Origin: Zygaena filipendulae | Lineage: Eukaryota > Arthropoda > Insecta > Lepidoptera > Zygaenidae | Assembly: GCA_907165275.2 (NCBI GenBank) | Contig: OU015651.1 | Location: 8,268,501-8,332,500, forward strand | Length of the DNA: 64,000 bases | Reading direction: 5' to 3' | Shown: piece after piece, positions 33,684 to 44,382 of the stretch | How the letters are laid out: every line of letters starts with the position of its first letter | Numbering within the stretch: the first letter of the stretch is position 1 | Translations under genes and position numbers: made by a program | The notes under the pieces: model-generated | Databases searched by the model: none | What the model was told of the DNA's origin: nothing | What the model saw: only the letters and a program-made list of their open reading frames with translations

Positions 33684-36600
33684 CTACAAATTAAAGTGTG
33701 ATTAATGCTTGATAAACATTAATTTTACTGTCGAAGTGTTGCATTATTTAACTTTATATTACTAACCGGATTCCAAACTAAGGACATTTCCAACAACACT
33801 CTCGAACAGTTTCCCGGAGCGCTGTTCCTTTTGTTTTTGTTCTTCAGTGCATACCAACACTTCACGCCATTCTTTATTCTGAGTAGAGGTATCGACAACT
33901 TTCCGATTGAATCGTTGCGAAACGAATTTGTTAATGAATTTCCGTATATTTTTAAATCGAGAGTCGACGAGACGTCGTGTACGTTGCTGGAAAGATATAA
34001 GTTACCGTAATACGCGATTATTATTAAATTATTCCGGGACAAAATGCACCAAACAAAATAGCACTAGGTAATAATTTAATAAACAAACGCAAAATTATTC
34101 TGAAGTCTTTAATTCAAACAAGTCGACTTTGTCCATCATTATAGAAATCTTGATTTAAGGCAAGGCCAATCTTTTTGAAAACCAGAGGACCATCCTATAC
34201 CGCCACTTCTCATATCAGCCAGCGCTGCCGCTTGTTACATTATTTAACCTTGTATACTATATTAAGTCTATATTATGTAATTGATTTTTTGTCCACCTTA
34301 ACTGTAAGTCATATAAGCAAAAATAATTCGTCATCAGGCATCTTTTGTACCCTTTTCGGCTTGGTGCCCCCCTTTCTAACTAACCCTCTGTATACGTACC
34401 TACCTATGTGTACCCACATACATAATAAGGTAGGTAGACTAAATTCTTTGCATTGGACGGATTGGACATTATTTTCAATGTATCTACATAAAGGCCGCCC
34501 TTCACCACCTGCATTCCTCTCTCTGCTCTACATTATTTAGAACAATACTTATACCAAATGCTGTTTCTTGCTGTTCTCTCTAATTCATGACCCGCCACGT
34601 ACAATTTGTTTATAGCGAAATTTTCCACAACCAATAATTAGGGTATCGCGCGAATTTGGAAGATAATATTGGTTAACGTTTGTTTGACTGAGTTTGAACG
34701 AGTATCAGGATGAAAATAAAGCTAATATTAAATATTATTATGTTACGTTATAAATTCGCACAATCGACTTCCTACTACCTACCATTATATCTACCTACCT
34801 CTTGGTCCAACTTAGGCGTAAACGCAGTAAACTTACAATACATAGGATTTGTTCCATACTGTCTCGGGGCTAGACCTGGCGCAGGGCGTCTGGACCCTCT
34901 CGTTGTCCAGCTCCAAAGTGCAGTACGCGTTCGGCTTGCCGCTCAGCCCCCGAGCTCCTACCACCTTCACACGCAACTGGCCAACAACCTCCCAGTCGCT
35001 TTTCAAATTATGCCATGCCTTGAAAAATATCAACGAATAAAAGATTTAAGAAATTCCGTGACTAATGTCAGCCTTACGTAAGTATTCACATTCATTGTAT
35101 TACCTATATGGAAACTAACTTTTAGTATAAGAAAGAATATTCATAATATTAGTTAATTTTATTAATTATAAATCTATCCCCCACAGAGTTCGGAATTCCT
35201 GTGGGAATTCTGGTATAAAAACTATGTGACTCAGGAATAAGCTGTAGCTTCTCTATATGAAACAAACGGGTTAAGTAGTTTTTTATTTTATCCTACCAAC
35301 AAACAAATATAAAAACATCAAATGTTTTCTTTTTATATTGTAATATTAGTCGAGAAGTGGGTATAATAAATAGACTAAGTAGTTAACTCGACAGACTTTT
35401 TTTTGTCCAAGAAATGAATTTATAAAAATCCCATGAAAAAAGCACTTTTTTCCCAAATTTTAAATTTTCTGAGCAATTTTCTCATTTTATTACTTTCCTT
35501 AAAAACCTTTAAAAAATGTGAATCGGTCCCATAGTTCTAAGGTGATGGTATTTAATAACAATATTTAATTTATATTTATATACTTAGATGAGTAATGAGA
35601 GTAATTTATTTCGCGGAATTACAGAGGGAATCTTCATATTAGGTACACGTATTTACGGTAAATTTTCAGTGGCGCACCTGCTCTGCTGTGTGCTAAAATG
35701 TATCATAATTAACAATATTTTTCCTATTTCTGACGTGAGAAAATTTCGATGAAAACAAAAAAACTTTGGTAGATCTACTTAAATTAATATAAAAATAATT
35801 TTCTTACGTATGTTTCTCGCACTTCGTTCGTGTCTAATATATTATCATTGTCGGCCGTTTGAGGTATTGTACGGATTTGACACATTGTAATTGCTAAATG
35901 CACACAGCCGAAACCATTTTCGAGCTCCGCCCAAATTTCGTGGGTACGCTCCTTTTCGTAATTCGACAAATCTATAATGCAACTTCAAAAAATAAAAATA
36001 GTTAAGTAAGTTAAGTTAAGTAGTAATAGTTTTGTATAATTAATTTTAAATGAAATCTCACAAATATTGAACATTATATACGTAGTAGGCACTCACTTGC
36101 CCATGTTATTCAATTGTTTCCCTTTGTCCCATAACGATATTTGCAAACCATGTTCTTTGTAGAGTCTAAATTTTAAACGTTCCCTCCATTGCGGTTGGCG
36201 CGTATTCGGCACCGATTTAGATTTTACTATTTCTGAGCCCAACCTAAAAAGAGATAAATAAAATTAAATATATTGTTTATTTTGTAGGTAGGTATAGGTA
36301 AAATTCATACAGAAGGTATTTTATTGAATGTTTGTGATGGGTTTGATAAGTCAACTGAAAAAGTGCAAATGAAATCATATTTACCGCAGTTTGCAATAAA
36401 TGTTGTGGGATGAACCATCTTCTGGCAGTTGGGGAAGACCCTTAGCCTCGACTAGAACCACTGTAACAATCGTGTCCCATCTGGCTCTCTTCTTTGACTA
36501 TAAAAAAAATACAGCAAATACAAATTGTGTCAGAAAAAAGTAAATTCTGCACTTAAAAAATTTAATTTAAAGTTGCGCCTCGCGATTTCACGGCGAACGC

Positions 36601-38020
36601 GCGTGAGTTTCGGAATTCCCGCAGGAACTCTACAGTAGCCTAATTGAGCCGCGCGGCATGGTATCTGGCAGAGCTAACTGGGGCCACCGCCCTTCCCCCT
36701 CATGACTGCCCGCCCGGCCTTGCACATCATAAATGCGCGCGCAGTAGGTATTTTGATCATTATTTTGCTGCGATGTTATTTAAAACTGCGATATTAATTC
36801 ATTGAAATCGAATACCTAATGTAAAGAGCAATTTGGTTTTAAATTAAATACTTGTGATGAATATCGTATTTATTTGGATAACGATTAGTACATAATGTTT
36901 ATAAAAACACCTACGCAAATAATGCATTATTTTAGAACAAATTTGGTTAGCATAAAAAATGTTGTAGTGAGTCAACCTTTGCGGACTGTTTTAGAACTTT
37001 TAAAGGGAAACAATTCTGTCATACATGATTTTTGCGAAACTTTAACCATTTACGCAGCGTACGCAATGGAAGCTCTACTCTCGCCCAAAAGTTGGGTATT
37101 TAACCTTGTTTATCTACTTTCTTTGTCTATTCTAACAAAATAGTATTCTGTCAAAGTTATAGGGGCCCCATTATCCTAATATGCCCAGGGCCTCCAATAG
37201 GTTAAGACGGTTCTGACGTAACGAGATCTCCAACAAAACGCGTTTTTTTTTAGTGACGGGATTTTCTTGTGTTAGAGGGACACTCCAACACCGTGGTGTG
37301 TTTGTTAACATACCTTAGACTCGTTTGACACGATCGAACTATCCGTACTGTTTGTACTAATGCTGTCGATGTGCTCTGTGTGCTCAGCAGAATCCTTTTG
37401 TCCATCCGAAAGTGATTCAGATCTCTTCCTAGAGTTGTTAATCAGATTTACCAAAGCCGTAGGCCGCCATCTAAAAAATTCAACGAAAAAAAAATCACTT
37501 ATATCAAACAAGTCAACTATCAATTGTCAAATTTTCATTTTGGTAGATAAGTAGATATAAGATAGACACCCATAGGTATGCAAAAAAACTAATTTACTGT
37601 TGTTTATTATCCTACTAATTATAAATGTGAAAGTGTGGATGTTTTGGATGTTTGGATGTTTGTTACTCAATCGCGCAAAAACGGCGAAACGGATTTGGAT
37701 GAAATTTGGCGTGCACGTTGTCAGGGGTACAGAGAAGCACATAGGGTACATTTTATCCCGGAATTCTCGTGAGAACTCCGAAATTACCCCGGGTGAAACC
37801 GCGAGGTACACTTAGTAATTAATAATTTAAGTAGGTAGGTATGTACTGTGTAAGAACAGAAATCTATTATAGTAGGTAATTATTTTACTTACACTTTTAA
37901 ACTTTTCGATCTATTCACTATAATAGAGCTGCTGTTACTGCTACGCTCTAGGGAGTCAACAGAGAAAACATCATTAGTTTCGTTACTTTCTTCGTTTTCG
38001 ATTGAAATTGCATTGACCAT
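29431..38020 (-). CDS. MCTP-like protein B, inverted paralogue of gene A, 14 exons
   Basis: Exons in coding order (minus strand, given high to low): 38020-37893, 37470-37314, 36497-36385, 36243-36097, 35982-35808, 35018-34837, 33986-33767, 33683-33538, 32811-32672, 32366-32299, 30713-30610, 29900-29791, 29704-29607, 29505-29431 (TAG). All are GT/AG and in phase, total 1863 nt, 620 residues. An in-frame TAA lies shortly before the ATG. The architecture equals gene A: Ser/Asn-rich N-terminus, two C2 domains (about 100-215 and 250-372), then the MCTP membrane region ending in NNDLLDFISRIPDNE. Exons of 220, 146, 68, 104, 110 and 98 nt match gene A exactly. No stop or frameshift is seen, so it looks functional. 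Ca ligands are almost all lost. The N-terminus is about 85 residues shorter than in A. Confidence 0.88.
30000..30240 (-). repeat. Common interspersed repeat, tail type 7
   Basis: Reverse orientation: CCATTGGTCCGATTGTGATG, CTGATCCGAAACGGTTAGAC, then head GGGCGAAACCGCGGAGGACA. In the intron between gene B exons 11 and 12. Confidence 0.6.
31082..31319. mobile_element. MITE 'GGGCCCTGATTCACTATG', copy with 4-bp duplication
   Basis: 238 bp with terminal inverted repeats GGGCCCTGATTCACTATG / GGGCCTTTATTCACTGTG, flanked by TGCA on both sides (31078-31081 and 31320-31323). It lies in an intron of gene B. Relatives are at 24805-25036, 13738-13852 and 27825-27900. Confidence 0.78.
32946..33133 (-). repeat. 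Common interspersed repeat, tail type 1
   Basis: Reverse orientation, from ATAAATGTGAATGTGAGTTT to CAAGCCGCGGGAAACAGCTA, between two gene B exons. Confidence 0.65.
33767..35018 (-). CDS. Gene B exons 6-7: second C2 domain (C2C-equivalent)
   Basis: Exons 35018-34837 and 33986-33767. They encode the DWEVVGQLRVKVVGARGLSG strand region, NAYCTLELDNERVQT, then SSTLDLKIYGNS and GKLSIPLLRIKNG. Relative to gene A the first exon is 15 nt shorter, removing five residues from Ca loop 1, including the stretch that still holds an Asp in A. Loop 3 reads IYGNS. The second exon is 220 nt, the same as in A. Confidence 0.88.
35808..36497 (-). CDS. Gene B exons 3-5: first C2 domain (C2B-equivalent)
   Basis: Exons 36497-36385, 36243-36097 and 35982-35808. 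They encode DTIVTVVLVEAKGLP, a VPNT..PQWRERLKF block, SLWDKGKQ, then CIIDLSNYEKERTHEIWAELE. Spacing and exon phases equal exons 4-6 of gene A. The loop-1 SDPY position reads HNIY. Loop 3 keeps only the first Asp of WDKD (it reads WDKG). Introns here are short (114 and 141 bp) compared with 3.3 and 0.6 kb in gene A. Confidence 0.87.
37314..38020 (-). CDS. Gene B exons 1-2: Ser/Asn-rich N-terminus
   Basis: Exons 38020-37893 and 37470-37314 encode 95 residues, acidic and rich in Ser, Asn and Glu at first, with a basic patch (NNSRKRSES) and a Ser/Thr-rich end (STNSTDSSIVSNESK). It is probably disordered. The ATG at 38020 has an upstream in-frame stop. The exon 1 donor (GTAAGT) and the exon 2 acceptor join in phase 2. 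The 422-bp intron carries a complete reverse copy of the common repeat (37611-37815). Confidence 0.72.
37611..37815 (-). repeat. Common interspersed repeat, tail type 1
   Basis: Reverse orientation, CCTACTAATTATAAATGTGA to GGGTGAAACCGCGAGGTAC, in intron 1 of gene B. Confidence 0.7.
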
Positions 38021-38324
38021 GTCTTTATTTATTTTGAATTAATTAGTATCATGAACTTGTAAGCATAAAAAATTTTTTTACACTAATGATATCGTTTATT
38101 TAATGCAAAGAACTGTGAACTACGTATCTTGATCGATGTCTTAATATTTGTTTATCATTCATTACACTTAAACGTTTAACATAGTCTAGGAGATAGCATC
38201 AACGTCGGAAAAAATAATTTTATGTACTATTTTTCACTCTATCGCATATCTATACTAATACTAATATACTAATACTAATCTCTACAATATTATATTGTTA
38301 TCTATGGATCTACTTATTATAAAT

Positions 38325-39060
38325 AGGAAGTTAAAGTGATCCTGAGTGACATAAGGTACTTTTAATCCCGGAATTCCCGATGGGACTCCGAAATTACCGC
38401 GGGTGAAACCGCGGGGGTCAGCTACTAGCTAGTAATATTATAACGAGCAAAAGTTTGTGAGTTTGTGAGTTTGTGACGTTGTAAGGGGTAATGGATTTAC
38501 TGAACCGATTTTGAAAATTCTTTCACTATATAGGAAGCTACAGTGATCCTGAGTGTCATAGGCTACTTCTTATTCCGGAATTCCCGTGGGAACTCTAAAT
38601 TTCCCGTAGGTAAAACCACGGGGAAACGGCTATCTCTGGATGTAATCGTTTTTGAAAATTCTTTAACTTCTAGGAAGCTACAGTGATCCTGAGTGACATA
38701 GGTTACTTTTATCCCGGAATTGTCGCGGGAACTCTGAGATTGTGATTTTGTAAGGTTTTAAGAGTTGATCGCTGGATCTACTAAACCGTTTTTGAAAATT
38801 CTTTAACTTATAGGAAGCTACAGTGATCCTGAGTGACATAGGGTACTTTTTATCCTGGAATTCCTGCGGGAACTCTGAGATTGTGAGTTTGTGAGGGTTT
38901 AGGGGTTGATCGCTGGATCTATACTGAACCAGTTTTGAAAATTCTTTCACTTATAGGAAACTTAAGTGATCCTGAGTGGCACAGGGTACTTTTTATCCCG
39001 GAATTACCTCGGGAATTCCGAAGTTACCATGGGCGAAACCGCGGGGGTCAGCTTGTTTTA
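38325..39060 (-). repeat. Tandem array of about five repeat units
   Basis: The unit AGGAAGCTACAGTGATCCTG...GAGTGACATAGG...TATCCCGGAATTCCCGCGGG...TTTTGAAAATTCTTTCACTT recurs about five times at 130-150 bp spacing. Each unit is a copy of the common interspersed repeat with one tail type; the array starts about 300 bp upstream of gene B. Confidence 0.75.
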
Positions 39061-39399
39061 AAATACTCGCTACTTTGTCCTGCTTTGCTGACTAATTCTT
39101 AAAACGTAATAAGTAGCTGTAGTAAAATCAGGTGACGAAAACGTTGTCAGCTCCTGCACTAAATGACTTTATATTGTCATCTATCTTTTTTATTATAAAT
39201 ATGATAATATTAATCTGTGTATTTATTAAAGATATGTACAAACTACGTACTTACCAGATAATAACTTTATAAACAATTCTAAAATTAAATCCGGTTAGTT
39301 CTCATGTATCTACCTATCTAGGTTCCAATTAAGCCCTTGAATTATAAAATGTAGATAATTAAAGGTCGTGCTTCCTTGTCGTTATTTTTAGGAATGTCT

Positions 39400-39738
39400 T
39401 TTTTTTCATGTATTAGGGGGCAAACGGCAGGTGGTAAACCTGATGGTAAGTGATTACCGCCGCCCATGGACATCTGGACATCTGCAACACCAGAAGGTAT
39501 GCAGGTGCGTTTCCGACCTGGAATGAGAATGGAAACTGACTTTCAAGTGGGGCTGCCACAACACACCGTTAGGTGCTTGGTGACAAATTTTCAACGTGAA
39601 GCTAGCCAGCCAGGCACTAGAAAGTGCCCTATACAACCATGCTATGGTTTCCTCACGATGTTTTCCTTCACCGACAGCTCAGGTTTGAACCACAAATTAA
39701 CTAGACATAGTTTGAACCTACGCCACGCGCCAGAGTAA
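39400..39738 (+). repeat. Interspersed repeat with CCTGATGGTAAGTGATTACCGCC
   Basis: Contains GGGGGCAAACGGCAGG, CCTGATGGTAAGTGATTACC, GCCCATGGACATC and GGTTTCCTCACGATGTTTTC. From memory these motifs recur in lepidopteran genomes. One copy only in this window; reading frames across it have no domain content. Confidence 0.6.
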
Positions 39739-39917
39739 TTACAGTAGTTACCGTAGAGTCGAAAAAGCGTCATCTTTCGGTGACTAGGAACTAAGTGGTT
39801 TTTTTTTTTAAACAAGATGCGCTTAATTTGCAGTGTATAGATGGCGCTACTAGTCACCCAAAGTCCAAGGGCTTTGCAAGTATGGAGGGTAGAAGAGTAT
39901 ATTTATTTTACTCTGAG

Positions 39918-40279
39918 GTAGAAGTAAGGAGAACCGTCTCGTATGGGGGATTAGTTGAAAAAGTGTCCAGCGGTAAACTGCAAATTATTGTTCGAACACT
40001 CACCGAAATGGCGCCAGTGTAGGAAGTGGATATGATATTAACTTAGCAGTTATAAACAGAGTGAAGTGTGCTGAGTGGAAAAATAAAAAATGCGCTGTAA
40101 CCTGTAACAAACCGGAAACTCTTCTTTCCTTTTTTAATATTTTAGTATCCCACTCTAATAGTTTGTGGCGCTCTTTTTAAAATTCTTCCACTTGCTACTA
40201 TGGCGCCACATTAATTTGTTCCCTTTCAACGGACACTTTTTAATACAGTATACACTGAGATGGTCCTCCTTACTTCTAC
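39918..40279. repeat. Inverted-repeat element of about 360 bp
   Basis: GTAGAAGTAAGGAGAACCGTCTC at the left pairs with the reverse of GAGATGGTCCTCCTTACTTCTAC at the right, and AAAAAGTGTCC recurs in both arms. MITE-like; lies in the spacer between gene B and the zinc-finger gene. Confidence 0.6.
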
Positions 40280-40746
40280 CCGCCATTTTTGGCCAAAAAC
40301 CGTGTCGTTGTTTTTTTTAATATTTTACTGCCATGGGATGCGTACTAAACTCGTGTTGGAGTATTGACTGTCATCTTAGTGCTTACGTTAGTGCTTACGT
40401 TAAGTGCTTACAAGACTATCAATAATCGTATAGTGCTGTTAACTTAGTTACCGTTTACAGGGGTTGCAACATTATTAAACTACTAGTAGTTGAATACTAG
40501 ACGTCTACTTTATATAAATTAAATTCAATACCTACTATATCAAATATCAATAGGTAAATGACTTTGCTTAGATTATTATTTTTATTATTATAATTCAAAA
40601 CATTATGTCATTTATAATTATTATTATTCATTAGGTACTGCTACTAATATCATAAATCACTTCATATGTCCCAGGTTGGCTGCATTTGACCAAATGGACG
40701 CCAGTTTTATTTCTTTGTTGTACAAATCTACTTAATCTTCTAATCT

Positions 40747-41162
40747 AATATATATAAATCACGTGTCACGTTGTTTGTCCGCGATGGACTCTGAAACTAC
40801 TGAACGGATTTTGATAAAATTTTGCAACCGTTTATAATATGGTCCAACTTAAAAAATAGGATAGTTTTTATCCCGGATTTCCCTCGGGAACTGAAGGACA
40901 TAGAGTACTTTTTTCCCGCAACCTCCGCGGGAACTCCGAAATTACCGCGGATGAAATCGCGGGGGACAGCTAGTCTTAATATATATAAATCACGTGTCAC
41001 GTTGTTTGTCCGCGATGGACTCCGAAACTACTGAACGGATTTTGATAAAATTTTGTAACCATTTATGATATGATCCAACTTAAAAGATAGGATAGTTTTT
41101 ATCCCGGAATTCCCGCGGGAACTACAAATTACTGCGGATGAAATCGCGGGGGACAGCTAGTT
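40747..41162 (-). repeat. Two tandem copies of the common repeat, tail type 2
   Basis: Units 40747-40975 and 40976-41162 follow each other head to tail, each running from TATATATAAATCACGTGTCA to GATGAAATCGCGGGGGACAG. Tandem placement suggests duplication after insertion or an insertion hotspot. Confidence 0.72.
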
Positions 41163-41489
41163 AGTTTATATGTATTAGGTATTATTGTGTAAACGTGGTG
41201 AAATTTGCATAATCGTGATCACACAGAATCACACAGATCACAGAGAAATAAGATAAAATGGGATGTTCACTGATGTTCGTTTTATTATATAACTCTTTAT
41301 AACTTCCTACAGAGAATCCGATCAAGGTTTAATTATGAAGAATTGCTTCCAGAAGTCCCGGAAAAGCATCGAAATGTATTGTATCTCACCCTTTCAATGT
41401 AAATAACTTTAAAATAGAAAGACATCTGAACTGGCTGTATGGACTTAGATTCTTTTGCCTTCCCCATAAGGGGTAAATTTAACAAAAAA

Positions 41490-42266
41490 AGGGCTGTAGA
41501 AACTGTCAACTGGGGTTTTCGATAAAATCGGGTTTTCGTTTTTTAAATATCGTATTTTCGATATATCGATATTTTAAAAAATATCAATACCAGAGATCGA
41601 TACTTCGATATATCGATATTATTTTCAAGTTTTTGTTATCAGCTTTTTAAAAAAAAATCAATCTTAAGTTGGCTCAAAAATTATTATTTACATAGTTTTA
41701 TTCAGTATATTTATTACACAAATTATACATGTATGAAAAATTTAAGGTTTTTCTAGAAAGAAAAAAGATTTTTTTTTTCAATATTAAAACTCCCCTATTG
41801 AAAATGTAAAATAAATGCTACTATTTCACCTTGTCATTAAAATCAAAACAATTGTTTTATATTATGTCTTACGCAATAAAATATTAAGACAAGAATATCA
41901 TATTATTACAATTTTATTTTCACAAAATGGCGATCGTGAACAAAAATGATATTTTAAGAAGGAAATACTATTTTTCTTGGTAAAAGTTGTTGAGTTGACA
42001 TGCATTTATGGTAGAAGTGTTTCCGAAGAATGTTTTTTAATAAATCTGAAGAATGACACAGCTTCCATTATGTTTACAATGATTTTGTATTTTAAATAAT
42101 TGGCGTGAAAAATGAAAAATAAAAACTTGTTGAAAAAAAAATATCGACCGTCGATATCCATATATATTTTAATATCGAACTATCGATATATCGTCCAAAT
42201 AAGTATTAGTAACATCGATATTTCTAAATAATAATATCGATATTTTGATATTTCATCCACAGCCCT
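41490..42266. mobile_element. Element with AGGGCTGT ends and subterminal ATCGAT palindromes
   Basis: AGGGCTGTAGA at the left and its inverted equivalent AGGGCTGTGGA at the right bound about 777 bp. Both subterminal zones are filled with ATATCGATAT-type palindromes. Short G/C-rich ends and repeated subterminal motifs recall hAT elements, but I see no 8-bp target duplication. The right end is 163 bp before the zinc-finger gene ATG, so the element may overlap its promoter. Confidence 0.55.
41564..42242. promoter_or_regulatory. Cluster of four TATCGATA octamers upstream of the zinc-finger gene
   Basis: Exact TATCGATA at 41564-41571, 41611-41618, 42181-42188 and 42235-42242, plus near matches. 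In Drosophila this octamer is the DRE bound by DREF near many housekeeping promoters. The octamers lie inside a transposon-like element, so they may only be its subterminal repeats. Confidence 0.35.
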
Positions 42267-42429
42267 ACTGTCAAGTGTCAACTTTTCGAGGTTTGTGTAT
42301 GTTCTCTTATTCGTCTGTGGGTTTGTGCCTTGTGGTTATTGTTTGCCTTTGCTGTTTGAGATTTGAGAGAAAGTGAAAAATTGATTTTTCAAGATTTGAA
42401 GTAATAATCTTTTGTGAAATCAAGCAAGA

Positions 42430-44382
42430 ATGGAGAAAAGAAAAGAAACTTTGACTCTCATAAAACTCTGTAGATTTTGTTTGTCGCAAGATGAATCTCT
42501 AACAAGCATTTATGATGGCACCCCAGCGCTGAGAAATACGGTGACCCTTCCGTTGAAAATATTATCTTCTGTTTCCGTCGAGGTAATAAAACTATGAATA
42601 GAAAATAGTTATGTTATGATTACACTAAATTCACAAACACTTTCGTGAATTCTTTTAAAGTTATTTTGTTGGTTTCGGGAAGTAATAGAGTAATAAAGTA
42701 ATAGATGCAAGACGCCACCTAGAAAGGTTTCCATTTTTATAGGTAGGTAGGTAGGTCGTTATGGCGCCGAAATATGGTGTATTTGTTATTATTTATATAA
42801 ATGCCTTAAACTAAACTAAAAAATCAGCCAAAATTAATTGGCTTAATATTATTGCTTTGTATGTAGGTACATTTTAACAGATTTTACAATACCTACCCAT
42901 TTAAAAATCGCTAATAAACCTTAGCTATCTTTATAGATGTCGCCACCTCTCACAAATTTTTCTACTATTCTAGTGCCATAGCAGCTTGAAGCATGAAGTA
43001 ACAAATGACCACTTATGCCTAATATTGTAATTTACATTATTTGTCTATCACTATTTGTATGTTTTGATTTTTTAGAGAAACATTCCACTAAGTATTTTGT
43101 GGACACATTCTCCGGTTCTCGAATCGGAAAACTAGCGCTGCCACATTTTATGCATCAGCATGTCCAGTGCAGTGTTCAGATTGATATCACTCCACTTGTT
43201 TGATTCCTTTTTAATTGTTAAATTTCTTTACATCAAATATTAAGTGATGGTGTGATTCCAAATAAAGATATTATGTCTTTCTATTCTACAAAAAAATGTA
43301 ATTTGATACACTCATCACTCAAAAATTTTCATGTCATTTGTATTGTAGGTGGTTCAGTTTTATTATGAGTGTCTATAGCTGGCACACATTCTATTTCACT
43401 GACTACTAACCATAGGTGGATTATGTAGCTGCATTTTAGGATATTCATGTAGATATGGTTATATGATGAAATATTTCTGGACATGAAAAGCATAATAATA
43501 TGTTCAACATCTGACCAAACTACTTTTTAATACTAAAATAATTTAGTGGTAAAAAGTAGTTATGGTCTTTAACATAAAAAAATTACTTTTTACTAAACTA
43601 TTAAATATTTAAGTGTTAGAAAGTAGTTTGGTCGGATGTTGAGATCTGACCATAATTATGCTTTTTATGTCGAGAATTACTATCATCATTAGTTATTAGT
43701 TATAATCATTAGATCATTCATTGATCCTAAATTTCAAGCTAAGTGCAATAATTCAGAAGTGAATATATTAAACTGAATAAATACTTCAAGTAGGTGCCTA
43801 CATAGGTACCTAAAAAATTGTCTTGATTCTCTCAGTACCTAAAATATCATTTATGACATAAAATGGAAGGAACTGCTTGATAATAGCTGATTATGTTTTG
43901 TCATCAGAAGTCTTGCCTCAAAAACAGTTTATATTATCACTTTTGGCAGTTGTATAGTAATAGAGCTTATCAACATTAATATGTGTTAACATTCTCTAGG
44001 CTAGAAGACAGGAATCACTGAAAACAACTATTGAAATAAAAAAAAAATGTTCCAATATTAGTTCATGATATTCTTTTTATTCAAGTAATCCAATGTCCAA
44101 AATTTATGTATAATACATATAGACATCTTTTGATGATAATTGTCTAATACATAGACTGGTATGCTTATCAAATCACTCAATAATTCACTGATTTCTAATT
44201 ATTTTACACAGGTCTTTCCATCTGACAAAATGCCCACATTCATATGTAACAAATGCCGAATTTTCATAGACATTTGCCATGAATATAAGCAAATGTGTAG
44301 AGAAGCAGATGAAAGTATCTTGAAATACATTCAGAAAGGAACAGAGTTGAAGACTATTGATTGGCCAACAACACTGATGAAA
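42430..44382 (+). CDS. Zinc-finger gene exons 1-2: ZAD domain
   Basis: Exon 1 encodes LCRFCLS near residue 14 and exon 2 encodes FICNKCRIFID, giving the CxxC...CxxC zinc-coordinating arrangement of the zinc-finger associated domain (ZAD) found at the N-terminus of many insect C2H2 proteins. The exon 1 end (SVSVE) and exon 2 start (VFPSDKMP) match the family pattern L..V.....D.LP. The 1.6-kb intron holds a foldback element at 43479-43675. Confidence 0.88.

Larger units (their letters stand above)
32812..35807 (-). other. Mid-gene introns of MCTP-like gene B
   Basis: The introns 32812-33537, 33987-34836 and 35019-35807 hold one full repeat copy (32946-33133) and a repeat fragment at 35178-35300. 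An open frame at 34175-34540 is AT-rich with no domain content and is not called. Confidence 0.55.

Noticed and set aside
34175..34540. 121-codon plus-strand open frame inside a gene B intron
   Set aside because: Low-complexity, AT-rich, leucine/serine/tyrosine-rich translation with no relative or splice support.
34710..35081. 123-codon plus-strand open frame
   Set aside because: It is the antisense shadow of the gene B exon at 34837-35018, which has clear C2 homology and good splice sites.
29431..38020. Gene B as a pseudogene
   Set aside because: All 14 exons join in frame with good splice sites and no stop; loss of Ca ligands is shared with gene A and does not imply decay.
38325..39060. 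CRISPR-like regular spacing of repeats
   Set aside because: The units are 130-150 bp variants of a dispersed eukaryotic repeat, without short identical direct repeats and unique spacers; the genome is an insect's.
39466..39738. 90-codon frame
   Set aside because: It lies in a recognised interspersed repeat and shows no domain.
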